This document shows positions 16,055 through 24,841 of a stretch of 41,687 bases of DNA, piece by piece (the first letter of the stretch is position 1; every line of letters starts with the position of its first letter). A program made the position numbers and the translations under genes. Below the pieces are notes generated by a model that did not search any database, had not been told where the DNA came from, and saw only the letters and a program-made list of their open reading frames with translations. Source of the DNA: Lysobacteraceae bacterium NML95-0200 (GTDB lineage: Bacteria; Pseudomonadota; Gammaproteobacteria; Xanthomonadales; Xanthomonadaceae); NCBI GenBank assembly GCA_002798255.1, contig NWQQ01000007.1:1-41687 (forward strand), read 5' to 3'.

Positions 16055-17887
16055 ATGAGCCCAGCCCTCAGCCTCACCACCGACATGACGCTCGTTCTCG
16101 GGCTGGTGGGGCTGACCATGGTGCTGTTCCTGTTCGACCGGGTACGCGCCGATGTGGTGGCGCTGGTGGTGCTGGTCTTGCTGGGGCTGACCGGCTTGGT
16201 GGCACCGGAAGACCTGTTCGCAGGCTTTGCCGGCAATGCCGTCATCAGCATCATCGCCACCATGATTCTGGGCGCCGGCCTTGAGCGCACCGGCGCACTC
16301 AACCGGCTGGCGGGCTGGCTGCTGCGCCGCGCCGATGGCAGCGAGCGCAAACTGCTGCTATTGACCACCGCCGTGGCCGGGCTGAACTCATCCATCATGC
16401 AGAACCCGGCAGTGATGGCGCTGTACATGCCGGTAGCCTCGCGCCTGTCTGCCCGTACCGGGGTGGCACTCTCACGCATGCTGCTGCCGATTGCCGCCGC
16501 CATCGTGATGGGCGGTGGCCTCACCATGGTCGGCAATTCGCCATTGATTTTGCTCAACGACCTGCTGATTTCGGCCAATGCCAACCTGCCTTCCGGCGCG
16601 GTCACCCTGAAACAGCTGGGGATGTTCGCGCCGCTGCCCATTGGCCTTGCGCTACTGACCGCATCATTGGCCTATTTCCACTGGTTTGGCCGCCGCAACT
16701 TGTCCGAGGATGACGGTGTCACTCCGGCGCGCGTGCAGAGCTATTTTGCCCAAGCCTATGGCATCGAAGGCGATGTCCATGAGCTGACCGTCAGCGCCGA
16801 CAGCCCGCTGGTCGGCATGACCCTGGGCGAGGTCGAAGCCATGCCCGGCTCACCGCTGGTTCTGGCGCTGAAATCCAGCGACGAATCGCGGCTTGCGCCT
16901 TCTGCCGATGCCCGTATCTGGGTCGGCGATGTGCTCGGCGTGATGGGGTCACGCGAGGCGATTGTGCAGTTCTCGCAAACCCACAAACTGTATCTTGCCG
17001 CGCGGCTGCGCCAGTTTGCCGACCTGTTCAACCCCAGCCGCGCCGGGATTGCCGAAGTGGTGATTCCGCCCAACTCGCCCTTTATCGGCAAAAGCGCCAG
17101 CGAGCTGCAGCTGCGCAAGCAATCCCGCCTGAGCCTTTTGGCGGTGAACCGCGACAAGGAGGTCATCCGCGAGGACGTGCGCAAGCTGCCGTTGAAGGCC
17201 GGTGACATGCTGGTACTGCACAGCATCTGGCGCGACCTTGCCAGCGCCGCGGCGAAAAAAGACTTCGTGGTGGTCACCGACTTTCCCAAGAGCGAGCAGC
17301 GCCCGCACAAGTTCAAAATCGCGATGACGATTTTTGCCATCACCATGCTGCTGGCGCTGTCATCGCGTATCCCGGTGCCGATCGCACTGATGGCGGGCGT
17401 GGCCGGGATGCTGATTGCCGGCGTCATCCAGATGGACGAAGCCTATGCCTCGATCAACTGGAAAACCGTGTTCCTGATGGCCTGCCTGATTCCACTGGGC
17501 TGGGCGATGGATTCCTCCGGCGCCGCCGCCTGGATTGCCGGGCACAGTATCGACCGCATCCCGCAGGGCACACCGCTGTGGCTGATCGAGATTGCGCTTG
17601 CCATCCTCACCGTGGCGTTCTCGCTGGTGGTCAGCCATGTCGGCGCGACCATCATGATGGTGCCGCTGGCGATCAACCTGGCGCTGGCCGCCAATGGCAA
17701 TCCGATGGTATTCGCGCTGATTGTGGCGCTCTCGGCCAGCAACAACTTCATGACCTCGACCAACCCGGTGATCTCGATGGTGATGGGGCCGGGCAATTAT
17801 GGTGCCCGCTACCTGTGGCGCACCGGCCTGCCGCTGACCTTTATCTACACCTGTGTCATCGTGCTGATGGTGAATCTGATTTGGTGA
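16055..17887 (+). CDS. SLC13-type (divalent anion:Na+ symporter family) permease with two TrkA-C domains
   Basis: Inner-membrane permease of 610 aa. Two blocks of hydrophobic helices (about 10-210 and 425-610) enclose a cytoplasmic pair of TrkA-C/RCK-C-like domains (about 235-400, with GMTLGEVEAMPGSPLVL and GKSASELQLRKQSRLSLLAV). This arrangement is typical of SLC13 family members annotated as sulphate or dicarboxylate transporters. Conserved SxxN-type hairpins are seen at LNSSIMQNPAVMALY and SASNNFMTSTNPV. The substrate cannot be told. It starts 10 bp after trmB; no strong ribosome site is visible and an internal ATG at 16085 is an alternative start. Confidence 0.88.
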   Translation: MSPALSLTTDMTLVLGLVGLTMVLFLFDRVRADVVALVVLVLLGLTGLVAPEDLFAGFAGNAVISIIATMILGAGLERTGALNRLAGWLLRRADGSERKLLLLTTAVAGLNSSIMQNPAVMALYMPVASRLSARTGVALSRMLLPIAAAIVMGGGLTMVGNSPLILLNDLLISANANLPSGAVTLKQLGMFAPLPIGLALLTASLAYFHWFGRRNLSEDDGVTPARVQSYFAQAYGIEGDVHELTVSADSPLVGMTLGEVEAMPGSPLVLALKSSDESRLAPSADARIWVGDVLGVMGSREAIVQFSQTHKLYLAARLRQFADLFNPSRAGIAEVVIPPNSPFIGKSASELQLRKQSRLSLLAVNRDKEVIREDVRKLPLKAGDMLVLHSIWRDLASAAAKKDFVVVTDFPKSEQRPHKFKIAMTIFAITMLLALSSRIPVPIALMAGVAGMLIAGVIQMDEAYASINWKTVFLMACLIPLGWAMDSSGAAAWIAGHSIDRIPQGTPLWLIEIALAILTVAFSLVVSHVGATIMMVPLAINLALAANGNPMVFALIVALSASNNFMTSTNPVISMVMGPGNYGARYLWRTGLPLTFIYTCVIVLMVNLIW

Positions 17888-17959
17888 ACGGCATCAAATT
17901 TGTCAGGACATCATCCGGACGGCTACCATGCAGCCAAACTCCAGCCACTAAAGGCCAAC

Positions 17960-18232
17960 ATGAATACCCTGTCAAAAACCGAACGCATTGACGTGCGTGC
18001 AAGTGCATCGGTCAAACAGTTGCTGCAAGAAGCTGCACGCAGCCATCACAAAAGTGTGAGCGAGTTTCTGCTCGATGCCGGTGTCACCGCCGCCACGCAT
18101 GCATTGGCTGCACGCCGTCAGTTTGCGTTGGATGAGGCGCAGTGGCAGGCATTTGCAGAAGCACTGGACAGACCCGTGCAGCACAAGCCGCGGCTGAAAA
18201 AACTGCTTGACAGCCCCGGAGTGCTGGATTGA
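17960..18232 (+). CDS. TacA-like antitoxin (DUF1778, ribbon-helix-helix)
   Basis: A 90-aa antitoxin of a TacA/TacT-type module. The N-terminal ribbon-helix-helix (ERIDVRASASVKQLLQEAARSHHKSVSEFLLDAG) would bind the module's operator, and the C-terminal tail (FALDEAQWQAFAEALDRP) resembles the toxin-wrapping segment of DUF1778 antitoxins. The stop TGA overlaps the toxin's TTG start. Start ATG at 17960; the ribosome site (AAAGG) is moderate. It stands between two core metabolic blocks, as a mobile TA insertion would. Confidence 0.9.
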   Translation: MNTLSKTERIDVRASASVKQLLQEAARSHHKSVSEFLLDAGVTAATHALAARRQFALDEAQWQAFAEALDRPVQHKPRLKKLLDSPGVLD

Positions 18233-18732
18233 ACCGAAACTATGCGCGTGTGCGCAAACTCACGGCAAGCGATGCCGTGGACAGCTTTGATTGCAGCCAT
18301 GCGGCACTCAACCAGTTCCTGCGGCGATATGCGCTGCCCAGCCAAAAAGCCAACAGCGCACAAACCTATGTCTGCTGCCAGGGTCAAAGCGTTGTCGGTT
18401 TTTACAGTCTGGCCGTTGGCAGTGTTCAGCCTGCACAAGCACCTCCCAGGGTCATGAAAGGGCTGGCACGCCACCCGGTACCCGTCATGATTTTGGCGCG
18501 GCTGGCCGTGGATATGGCGCATCAGCGCCAAGGGCTTGGACAGGCACTACTCAAAGATGCGCTGCTGCGTACAGCACAGGCCGCCGATATTGCCGGCATT
18601 CGCTGCCTGTTGGTACATGCCAAGGACGACACTGCACGCCAGTGGTATGCCTCGTGGGAGCTCGAGCCAAGCCCGAGCGACCCTTACCACCTGTTCTTGA
18701 TGCTTAAAGACCTCAAAAATTTGCTGCGCTGA
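18229..18732 (+). CDS. TacT-like GNAT toxin (acetylates charged tRNA)
   Basis: A 167-aa GNAT-fold toxin. Known TacT enzymes block translation by acetylating the amino group of aminoacyl-tRNA. The acetyl-CoA loop is present (RLAVDMAHQRQGLGQALLKDAL), as are FYSLAVGSV and the catalytic-region Tyr in ARQWYASW. The usual YxxFGF piece is replaced by WYASWELEPSPSDPYHLF, so activity may be altered. The start is TTG, overlapping the antitoxin stop by 4 bp; no in-frame ATG gives the full GNAT N-terminus. The low-efficiency start would favour antitoxin excess. Confidence 0.88.
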   Translation: MNRNYARVRKLTASDAVDSFDCSHAALNQFLRRYALPSQKANSAQTYVCCQGQSVVGFYSLAVGSVQPAQAPPRVMKGLARHPVPVMILARLAVDMAHQRQGLGQALLKDALLRTAQAADIAGIRCLLVHAKDDTARQWYASWELEPSPSDPYHLFLMLKDLKNLLR

Positions 18733-18749
18733 AATGCCAGCATCGCAAT

Positions 18750-19073
18750 TCACACCTGCCGCACTTCGCCATCACGCACTTCCACCGCCACCGCGCGCAG
18801 AGATTGCCCGCGGCAAGGCCCGCCCACGCATTCGCCGTGTGCCAATTCAAAGCTGGCGCCATGTGCGGCACACAGCAGATGCCCATCGCGGGTTTTGATG
18901 AAATGCCCCGGCGCAACATCCAGCGGCCTGCCAGCATGCGGGCAGATATTGAGCCAGGCACGGGCAGTGTCGCCATCACGATGGACAATCACCGACTCAG
19001 CTTCGCCATCCACCTGCCACTGCACCTCGGCAAAGCCGCCATCTTCAATCTGCTCCAGCCGCAAACCGGTCAT
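18750..19073 (-). CDS. Small Rieske [2Fe-2S] protein
   Basis: A 107-aa soluble Rieske-type ferredoxin with the full cluster motif: Cys-His in NICPHAGRPLD and Cys-His in LCAAHGASFELAHGEC. It resembles NirD or dioxygenase-associated Rieske proteins. The ATG at 19073 has a GAGGAG site about 10 bp upstream. The gene stands alone and points toward the GNAT gene. The electron-transfer partner is not evident from context. Confidence 0.9.
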   Translation of the reverse strand: MTGLRLEQIEDGGFAEVQWQVDGEAESVIVHRDGDTARAWLNICPHAGRPLDVAPGHFIKTRDGHLLCAAHGASFELAHGECVGGPCRGQSLRAVAVEVRDGEVRQV

Positions 19074-19158
19074 CTTTAACACTCTCCTCACACTTCTTTA
19101 CCCATCGGGCCAGATACTTGAAGCCTGTTTCATGGTTTCACCCGATGGAGGCAACAAG

Positions 19159-19440
19159 ATGTTCGCACATTGGTGGCATCACCCGCAGATTACCCGCCTG
19201 CAGGCACGTTTCACTGCCCGCCCGCGCCACCCGCTGCTACGCATCGGCGCAGCACTGCTGGGGGTGGCGCTCTTGGCCGTGCTGCTGGTCGCCGGCGTTT
19301 TTATCGGCAGTGCAATGCTGATTGGCGCGGCCTTGCTGCGCCTGCTCCGTCGCCGCAAGACGGTAGCGCATGGTCACCATGTGATTGAAGGCGAGTTCCG
19401 CCAGGCACAGCCGGATGCACTGCCGCGCCCGCAATCATGA
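19159..19440 (+). CDS. Small single-helix membrane protein, unknown
   Basis: A 93-aa protein with a basic N-terminus, one long hydrophobic stretch (about 29-62, IGAALLGVALLAVLLVAGVFIGSAM in part) and a basic, polar tail. A GGAGG ribosome site 7 bp before the ATG at 19159 decides the start over an ATG at 19132. Its stop overlaps the FAH gene start by 4 bp, so the two are coupled. I recognise no family; similar small proteins are common next to FAH genes in xanthomonads, as far as I recall. Confidence 0.75.
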   Translation: MFAHWWHHPQITRLQARFTARPRHPLLRIGAALLGVALLAVLLVAGVFIGSAMLIGAALLRLLRRRKTVAHGHHVIEGEFRQAQPDALPRPQS

Positions 19441-20177
19441 ATGACCTGTTTCCCGCAGCCCCGCCAGCACGCATTCCACTGGCCGATGGCAGCGGTCAGT
19501 TCCCGGTGCGCCGGGTATATTGCGTAGGCCGCAATTTTGCCGACCATGCCCGCGAAATGGGCGCAGCCGCCCCGGCCACTGCCCATGAGCGCGGCCAGCC
19601 GGTGTTTTTCATGAAGCCTGCCGATGCCATCACCACCGATGGCAGCCTGCCCTACCCGCCGGGCACCCGTGAATTGCATCATGAGGTCGAGCTGGTGGTG
19701 GCCTTGGGCAAGGACGCGCCACCCGGCGAGCTTGACCGTGAAACCGCCAGCGCCCTGGTGTTCGGCTTTGCCGTAGGGCTGGACTTGACCCGGCGCGACT
19801 TGCAGGCCGCCGCCAAAGCCAAAGGGCTGCCCTGGGATACCGGCAAAAGCTTCGACCATTGCGCCCCCATCGGCACGATGCGCCGCAAACAGGAGCTGCC
19901 CGCACTCGATACCCTGCAAATCTCGCTGCATGTCAACGGGCAGGCTCGCCAGCACGGCCACTTGGCCGACCTGATTTGGGATGTACCGGACATTCTGGTT
20001 GAGCTTTCCCGGCTGTATGCGCTGAAAGCCGGCGACCTGGTTTTCATGGGCACCCCTGCAGGGGTTGCCGCACTGCAACCCGGCGACCATTGGCAAGCCC
20101 ACATCCACGATGCCAACGGGCAAGTCTGGCTGCATAGCCAGGGGCATATCTGCCCGCAAGCACGGCAAGATGGCTGA
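19437..20177 (+). CDS. FAH-family hydrolase (fumarylpyruvate/acylpyruvate hydrolase-like)
   Basis: A 246-aa cytosolic metal-dependent hydrolase or decarboxylase of the fumarylacetoacetate hydrolase superfamily. Family motifs: VYCVGRNFADHAREMG, FFMKPADAI, the metal-binding LHHEVELVVALG with its glutamates, GFAVGLDLTRRDLQ with Asp, KGLPWDTGKSFD, and VFMGTPAGV. This subset includes YcgM/NagK-like acylpyruvases and oxaloacetate decarboxylases. The start codon overlaps the preceding small membrane gene (ATGA). Confidence 0.9.
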   Translation: MNDLFPAAPPARIPLADGSGQFPVRRVYCVGRNFADHAREMGAAAPATAHERGQPVFFMKPADAITTDGSLPYPPGTRELHHEVELVVALGKDAPPGELDRETASALVFGFAVGLDLTRRDLQAAAKAKGLPWDTGKSFDHCAPIGTMRRKQELPALDTLQISLHVNGQARQHGHLADLIWDVPDILVELSRLYALKAGDLVFMGTPAGVAALQPGDHWQAHIHDANGQVWLHSQGHICPQARQDG

Positions 20178-20188
20178 TATTTTGCCCC

Positions 20189-20194
20189 TATAAT
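20189..20194 (+). promoter_or_regulatory. -10 box upstream of mscL
   Basis: A perfect TATAAT lies 63 bp before the mscL ATG and 12 bp past the FAH stop. No good -35 box is found 16-18 bp upstream, so an activator or an alternative sigma factor may be needed. Confidence 0.4.
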
Positions 20195-20256
20195 CACGCC
20201 CCCAAGCAAAACCGTGACACACATCACCCTCTCCAACCCACCCAAAGGAAATCCCC

Positions 20257-20667
20257 ATGAGCATCATCAGCGAGTTCAAAGAGTTTGCAATGCGCGGCAA
20301 TGTCGTCGACCTGGCAGTCGGCGTGGTCATTGGCGCCTCATTCGGCAAGATTGTCACCGCCCTGGTCGATAACGTCATCATGCCGCCGATTGGCCTGCTG
20401 ATTGGCGGCGTGGATTTCTCCGACCTTGCCATCACCCTGAAAGAAGCCAGCGTCGATGCCGCAGGCCAGGCCATCCCCGCCGTCGAACTGGCCTATGGAC
20501 AATTCATCAATGCCGTCATCCAGTTCCTCATCGTCGCCTTTGCCATCTTCATGGTGGTCAAGGCCATCAACCGCCTGAAGAAGCCGGAACCGGAAGCCGC
20601 TCCGGCAGAACCGGCCGAAGACGTGCTGCTGCTGCGTGAAATCCGCGACGAACTCAAGCGCAAGTAA
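20257..20667 (+). CDS. mscL: MscL, large-conductance mechanosensitive channel
   Basis: Inner-membrane channel that opens under high membrane tension to release solutes on hypo-osmotic shock. The 136-aa protein matches the family length: N-terminal helix [26 protein letters not shown] in part, TM1 with the gate-lining [17 protein letters not shown], a periplasmic loop, TM2 (about 86-106) and a charged C-terminal bundle ([13 protein letters not shown]). The ribosome site AAAGGAAA is good. It has its own promoter element and a shared bidirectional terminator. Confidence 0.97.
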   Translation: MSIISEFKEFAMRGNVVDLAVGVVIGASFGKIVTALVDNVIMPPIGLLIGGVDFSDLAITLKEASVDAAGQAIPAVELAYGQFINAVIQFLIVAFAIFMVVKAINRLKKPEPEAAPAEPAEDVLLLREIRDELKRK

Positions 20668-20686
20668 TCGCGCACTTCATTCCAAT

Positions 20687-20717
20687 AAAAACGGCGCGAT
20701 GCAATCGCGCCGTTTTT
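20687..20717. terminator. Bidirectional intrinsic terminator between mscL and fba
   Basis: A 14-bp stem (20687-20700 with 20704-20717; A-run, CGGCGCGAT, T-run) with a 3-nt loop. It carries a T-run on both strands and so can end both convergent transcripts. Confidence 0.9.
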
Positions 20718-20760
20718 GTTTGTCGCCCCGGCAAATCAGTACCGGGGCGAAAGTTTGCAA

Positions 20761-21765
20761 TCAGCCTTCCCACTGGCCGAGGGCAGCCAGGCCATTGGCC
20801 TTGGCGCGCTCGTACACGGTGGCCTGGGCAGCGGCGAAATTGCCCTGCATGTCCTGCGACCACAGCTTAAGTGCCGCCTGCTGCATGGCGCGGCCATAGG
20901 AGAACGACAGCGGCCACGGATTCGGCCCCATGCGGTTCATCGCATCCAGGTGTGCGGTAGCCGCTTCATCGGACTGGCCGCCAGAGAGGAACACGATGCC
21001 GGGCAGGATGGCCGGAACGGCGGACTTCAGGCACATCAGCGTGGCTTCGGCCACTTCTTCGACACTGGCCTGTTCCGGGCAGTCTTTACCCGGCACCACC
21101 ATCGAAGCTTTCAGGATGGTGCCTTCCAGCATCACATTGTGCTGGTACAGGGCGTCGAACAGCGCGCGCAGGGTGACTTCGGTGACTTCGTAGCAGGTTT
21201 CGATATCGTGGCTGCCATCCATCAGCACTTCCGGCTCGACCATCGGCACCAGGCCTTGTTCCTGACACAGGGCAGCGTAACGCGCCAGTGCGTGTGCATT
21301 GGCCTCGATGCAGGTGCCGGAGGGGATGTCTTCGCCAATATTGATGACCGCGCGCCACTTGGCGAAACGGGCGCCGAGCTTGTAGTACTCCTCAAGGCGG
21401 GCACGCAGGCCATCCAGACCTTCGGTGACCAACTCACCGGGGCAGCCAGCCAGCGGCACCGTGCCTTTGTCGACCTTGATGCCCGGAATCATGCCGTTAT
21501 CGGCCATGTATTTGGCAAACGGCACGCCATCGCGGGTGGACTGGCGGATGGTTTCGTCAAACAAAATCGCACCGGAGAGATATTCATTGACCTTGGGAGC
21601 GGTCAGCAGCAGCTCGCGGTAGGCGCGGCGATTTTCTTCGGTGCAGTCAATGCCCACCCCATCAAAGCGCTTCTTGCAGGTGGCAGAAGATTCGTCGATG
21701 GCGATGATGCCCTTGCCGGGGGCAACCATGGCGCGGGCGATGTCGGCAAGCTGTTCAATGCTCAT
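20761..21765 (-). CDS. Class I fructose-bisphosphate aldolase
   Basis: Schiff-base aldolase of glycolysis and gluconeogenesis, 334 aa. It matches the eukaryotic-like class I family: GKGIIAIDESSATCKKRF, NEYLSGAILFDETI, GIKVDKGTVPL, FAKWRAVINIGE, the lysine motif ILKASMVVPGKD, and LSGGQSDEAATAHLDAMN. The ATG at 21765 has an AGGA-type ribosome site. It is the last gene of the leftward nine-gene run, 52 bp after pyk, and may also have its own -10 box in that gap. Confidence 0.95.
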   Translation of the reverse strand: MSIEQLADIARAMVAPGKGIIAIDESSATCKKRFDGVGIDCTEENRRAYRELLLTAPKVNEYLSGAILFDETIRQSTRDGVPFAKYMADNGMIPGIKVDKGTVPLAGCPGELVTEGLDGLRARLEEYYKLGARFAKWRAVINIGEDIPSGTCIEANAHALARYAALCQEQGLVPMVEPEVLMDGSHDIETCYEVTEVTLRALFDALYQHNVMLEGTILKASMVVPGKDCPEQASVEEVAEATLMCLKSAVPAILPGIVFLSGGQSDEAATAHLDAMNRMGPNPWPLSFSYGRAMQQAALKLWSQDMQGNFAAAQATVYERAKANGLAALGQWEG

Positions 21766-21802
21766 TTTGTGTCCTGCAAATGGGTGTGGAAAAGAGACCG
21801 TG

Positions 21803-21808
21803 ATTATA
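21803..21808 (-). promoter_or_regulatory. -10 box upstream of the aldolase gene
   Basis: A perfect TATAAT on the minus strand, 37 bp upstream of the aldolase ATG and just past the pyk stop. No convincing -35 is visible at normal spacing, so an independent promoter is only suggested. Confidence 0.35.
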
Positions 21809-21817
21809 GCCCTGGCA

Positions 21818-23257
21818 TCAGTTTCCCGGTACTTCCAGAATCCGCAGGGTATTGGTCGCGCCCAGCTCCTCCATGCTGTCGCCGCAGGTGAACAGCACCC
21901 GGTCGGCAGGCCGCAGCAAGCCGCTATCGCGCAGGTGTGCAATCGCCGCGTGCGCCAAGTCGTGCTGATACATGCCACGGCTGTCGAAGGCGATGGGGAA
22001 CACATCGCGCATCAGACTCATCTGACGGCGTGCGCAAGGATGACGCGAGAACGCATGAATCGGCACTTGCGAGCGGAACCGGGACATAAAACGCGCAGTG
22101 CCGCCGGATTCGGTCATGGCGATGATGGCGGCCACCTGCATATGCTCGGTCAGGAACATGGTCGCCATGGCGATTGCCTGATCGACGCGCTGAAGGCCAC
22201 GCGGTGCCGCCTCGTAATCGGTATCGCGCTCGAACTGCCGCTCGGCACCCATGCAGATACGCGCCATCGCCGCCACCGAGGCTACCGGAAAGCGCCCGGC
22301 GGCGGTTTCTGCCGAAAGCATCACCGCATCGGTGCCATCAATCACCGCATTGGCCACATCCAGCACCTCGGCGCGGGTCGGCTGCGGGCTGTCCACCATC
22401 GACTGCAACATCTGCGTGGCAGTAATCACCACTTTGTTGCCTTGCAGGGTTTCGTGAATGATTTTCTTCTGCAAGCCGGGCAGCTCGGCATCGCCCACTT
22501 CCACGCCCAGGTCGCCGCGCGCGACCATCACCACATCGGCAGCGGCGATGATGTCCTGCAAGTTTTCAATCGCCTCGGCGCGCTCGATTTTGGCGACCAG
22601 CGCCGCCTGGCTGCCGTGCTCAACGGCGATTTTCCGCGCCTCATGAATATCAGCTGCATCGCGCACAAAAGAGACGGCGATGAAGTCGGCCTTGATTTCC
22701 GCGGCCAGCGCAATCAGCTCGCGGTCGCGTGCGGTCACTGCCCCCAGCGACAGCCCGCCACCCAGCTTGTTCAGCCCCTTGCGGTCGGAAAGCAGCGCAT
22801 CATTCAGCACTTGCGTCTGGATGCGCGTCCCCTCCACCGCCATCACCTGCAATTGCACCAGACCATCATCAAGCAGCAATACATCGCCTGCGGCCACATC
22901 GCCCGGCAGCCCCAGATACGCCACGCCGACGGCGTGCTCATCACCAGGCGCGGCATCGGCTTCGGCCAGCAAGTCAAAGCGCTGCCCGGCGCGCAGCCTC
23001 ACCTGCCCCTGGGCAAAACGGCCAATGCGGATTTTTGGCCCGGGCAAATCCACCAGAACGCCGATTTCCCGCCCCAGGCGCTGCGCAGCTTCGCGTACCG
23101 CTGCCGCGCGCTGGCGATGCGCATCGGCACTGCCGTGGGAGAAATTGAGCCGTACACAATCCACCCCGGCCTGAATCATGGCCTCCAATACACCTGCGGC
23201 ATCGGAGGCAGGCCCCAGGGTGGCGAGAATGCGGGTGCGACGACGGTATTCAAACAT
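21818..23257 (-). CDS. pyk: Pyruvate kinase
   Basis: Final glycolytic enzyme (PEP + ADP to pyruvate + ATP), 479 aa, the usual length. Motifs: RRRTRILATLGPAS at the N-terminus, VRLNFSHG, the active-site LVAKIERAEAIEN with the catalytic Lys, VMVARGDLGVEVG, and the MLSAETAAGRFP segment; the C-terminal allosteric domain is intact. The ATG at 23257 begins the family N-terminus. It lies 15 bp after an Abi-type defence gene on the same strand and is probably read through from it. Confidence 0.96.
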   Translation of the reverse strand: MFEYRRRTRILATLGPASDAAGVLEAMIQAGVDCVRLNFSHGSADAHRQRAAAVREAAQRLGREIGVLVDLPGPKIRIGRFAQGQVRLRAGQRFDLLAEADAAPGDEHAVGVAYLGLPGDVAAGDVLLLDDGLVQLQVMAVEGTRIQTQVLNDALLSDRKGLNKLGGGLSLGAVTARDRELIALAAEIKADFIAVSFVRDAADIHEARKIAVEHGSQAALVAKIERAEAIENLQDIIAAADVVMVARGDLGVEVGDAELPGLQKKIIHETLQGNKVVITATQMLQSMVDSPQPTRAEVLDVANAVIDGTDAVMLSAETAAGRFPVASVAAMARICMGAERQFERDTDYEAAPRGLQRVDQAIAMATMFLTEHMQVAAIIAMTESGGTARFMSRFRSQVPIHAFSRHPCARRQMSLMRDVFPIAFDSRGMYQHDLAHAAIAHLRDSGLLRPADRVLFTCGDSMEELGATNTLRILEVPGN

Positions 23258-23272
23258 GAAATATGAACTCTT

Positions 23273-24328
23273 TCAGTTGTGATTGGCAGGAGTATCAGTT
23301 AAAATCGCGCCCAACACGGCCCCTCCATCCTGCTTTGCATCGCGAAGCATCTCGGAGGGGTTCTTTTTGCCTGCCTGCCAAATCTGCTCCCAGTCATCAG
23401 GCGCCCCCATGCCATAAAGACTCAGCCCGACATTCGCCAAGTCGGGAAAGTTTTGCAGATGCTTTTTCATGCGCTGCGGCCAGCTTGATTGCGGGTTGAC
23501 CACGCCCAACAAATGCCCGGCAATCATCAAAAGCAAGAAGCAGCGCGCCCTGGCGTGTTTGTCTTGTGCAAAAGCTACAGCCCAAGGCAAAAACTGCGCC
23601 TCTGGCAGGCGTGGCTGGTCGATAATATTGCGGTTCCACAAGCGCCCATGATGAGCACAGACATTGCGCAGGTAATTGAGGCTGCGCAGCCATGAGGCAA
23701 GCACTTGGGCATTTTCCGGGACATTGGACAAGCCGTATTTTTCCGCAATGGCGCTCTGCTCTTTGCGGCGCATCCCCGCAAACAGTCGTGACAAAGCGCC
23801 AAAGCCCCAGACTTCACATGCTACCCAGATAGCCAGCGGCAAGCCGTATTTTTTGCGGTTGTGATGTACAAACGCCTCTTTGGAGCGGCTTATCAGGCGC
23901 GCATGTTTTCCGAGCCAGTCATGATGCGCCGTGGTGCCACTGTTGGCATCCAGCTTGCGGCTGAAGCTGCCGTCAAAAAGCTCTGGATTGAGGTAGGCAA
24001 AAGCATCCAGCTTGCCAAGACTATGAGAAATATCCACCCGCAATGCAATTTCGATGCGCTCCAGCGCATCCATTGCCAGCATGCGCAGTTGTTTGTCGAA
24101 TACATACAAATCCACGACATCCTGAAAGCGGGTTCCGGGGCGGAAGCTATCCTGTATCTGTCTGGCCTTGTCACGCTCACGGAAGGCATACCAGTAACCA
24201 CTCAAACGATAGTAACCAATACGCTCTAAATAGTTTTGTGCACGCACCTTGTCAGCAACCGCCATTCCCCGCTTTTCCAGCAACTCAAGCTGCTCGCCAA
24301 CACTCAGCCAGGGCTTGTTGTAGCCCAT
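23273..24328 (-). CDS. Abi-family (Abi_2, AbiD/AbiF-type) abortive-infection protein with HEPN motif
   Basis: A 351-aa protein of the Abi_2 family of phage-defence proteins. Visible hallmarks are the N-terminal NKPWLSVGEQLELLEKRGM, YLERIGYYRLSGYWYAF and LYVFDKQLRMLAMDALERIEIALRV, and the RNVCAHHGRLWNR motif, an R-x(4)-H HEPN ribonuclease-like site. Known members stop phage by killing or arresting the cell; RNA cleavage is likely but unproven here. It lies inside the glycolytic gene run (36 bp after the DUF302 gene, 15 bp before pyk). Its base composition is lower in GC than its neighbours', which suggests a late insertion. Confidence 0.88.
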   Translation of the reverse strand: MGYNKPWLSVGEQLELLEKRGMAVADKVRAQNYLERIGYYRLSGYWYAFRERDKARQIQDSFRPGTRFQDVVDLYVFDKQLRMLAMDALERIEIALRVDISHSLGKLDAFAYLNPELFDGSFSRKLDANSGTTAHHDWLGKHARLISRSKEAFVHHNRKKYGLPLAIWVACEVWGFGALSRLFAGMRRKEQSAIAEKYGLSNVPENAQVLASWLRSLNYLRNVCAHHGRLWNRNIIDQPRLPEAQFLPWAVAFAQDKHARARCFLLLMIAGHLLGVVNPQSSWPQRMKKHLQNFPDLANVGLSLYGMGAPDDWEQIWQAGKKNPSEMLRDAKQDGGAVLGAILTDTPANHN

Positions 24329-24364
24329 CTTTTCTGCCCCCCAATTATTGAGCCTGATACCCGC

Positions 24365-24841
24365 TTATTTGCCTGCAATTTCCTGCAGCAGGCCACGCAG
24401 CAGGATATCCAGTGCTTGCAGGCCTGACAGCGCATCGGCAGGCAGTCCTTGCGCAGCGGCCAGTGCTGCCGGGCTGCGCCACAGCACTTCGGTTTTGCCT
24501 GCATGGTTTTGGCGTATCAATACCCGCACCGGCAGATCCAGCGCCAAATCGGGGTGCGCCAACATCAGTGGCGTGCCGCCGCGCGGGTTGCCGAACACCA
24601 GCACCTGGGTGGGCGGCATCGACAGCCCGGCTTTTTCCGCCGCGGCGGCGTGGTCAATCAGCGCAAATACGGTGATGCCGCGCGACTCCAGTTGTGTACG
24701 CAATGCGCTCGCTGTCTGGCTTACCGAAAGTGGGCTATCGTGCCGCTGCAAAACGGAGGCCTGCACCGCTGCTGCCGGGTTTTCCCCGGCAGTGAGTGTC
24801 AGCGGCATGGTCAACAACAGGCTCAGTAACAGCCGCTTCAT
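24365..24841 (-). CDS. DUF302 periplasmic protein
   Basis: A 158-aa protein with a cleavable signal peptide (about 1-18, ending LTAG) followed by a DUF302 domain (SQTASALRTQLESRGITVFALIDHAAAAEKAGL, TQVLVFGNPRGGTPLM, LALDLPVRVLI). The function of this family is not known. Its ATG overlaps the pgk stop (ATGA), so it is translated with pgk. Confidence 0.9.
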   Translation of the reverse strand: MKRLLLSLLLTMPLTLTAGENPAAAVQASVLQRHDSPLSVSQTASALRTQLESRGITVFALIDHAAAAEKAGLSMPPTQVLVFGNPRGGTPLMLAHPDLALDLPVRVLIRQNHAGKTEVLWRSPAALAAAQGLPADALSGLQALDILLRGLLQEIAGK

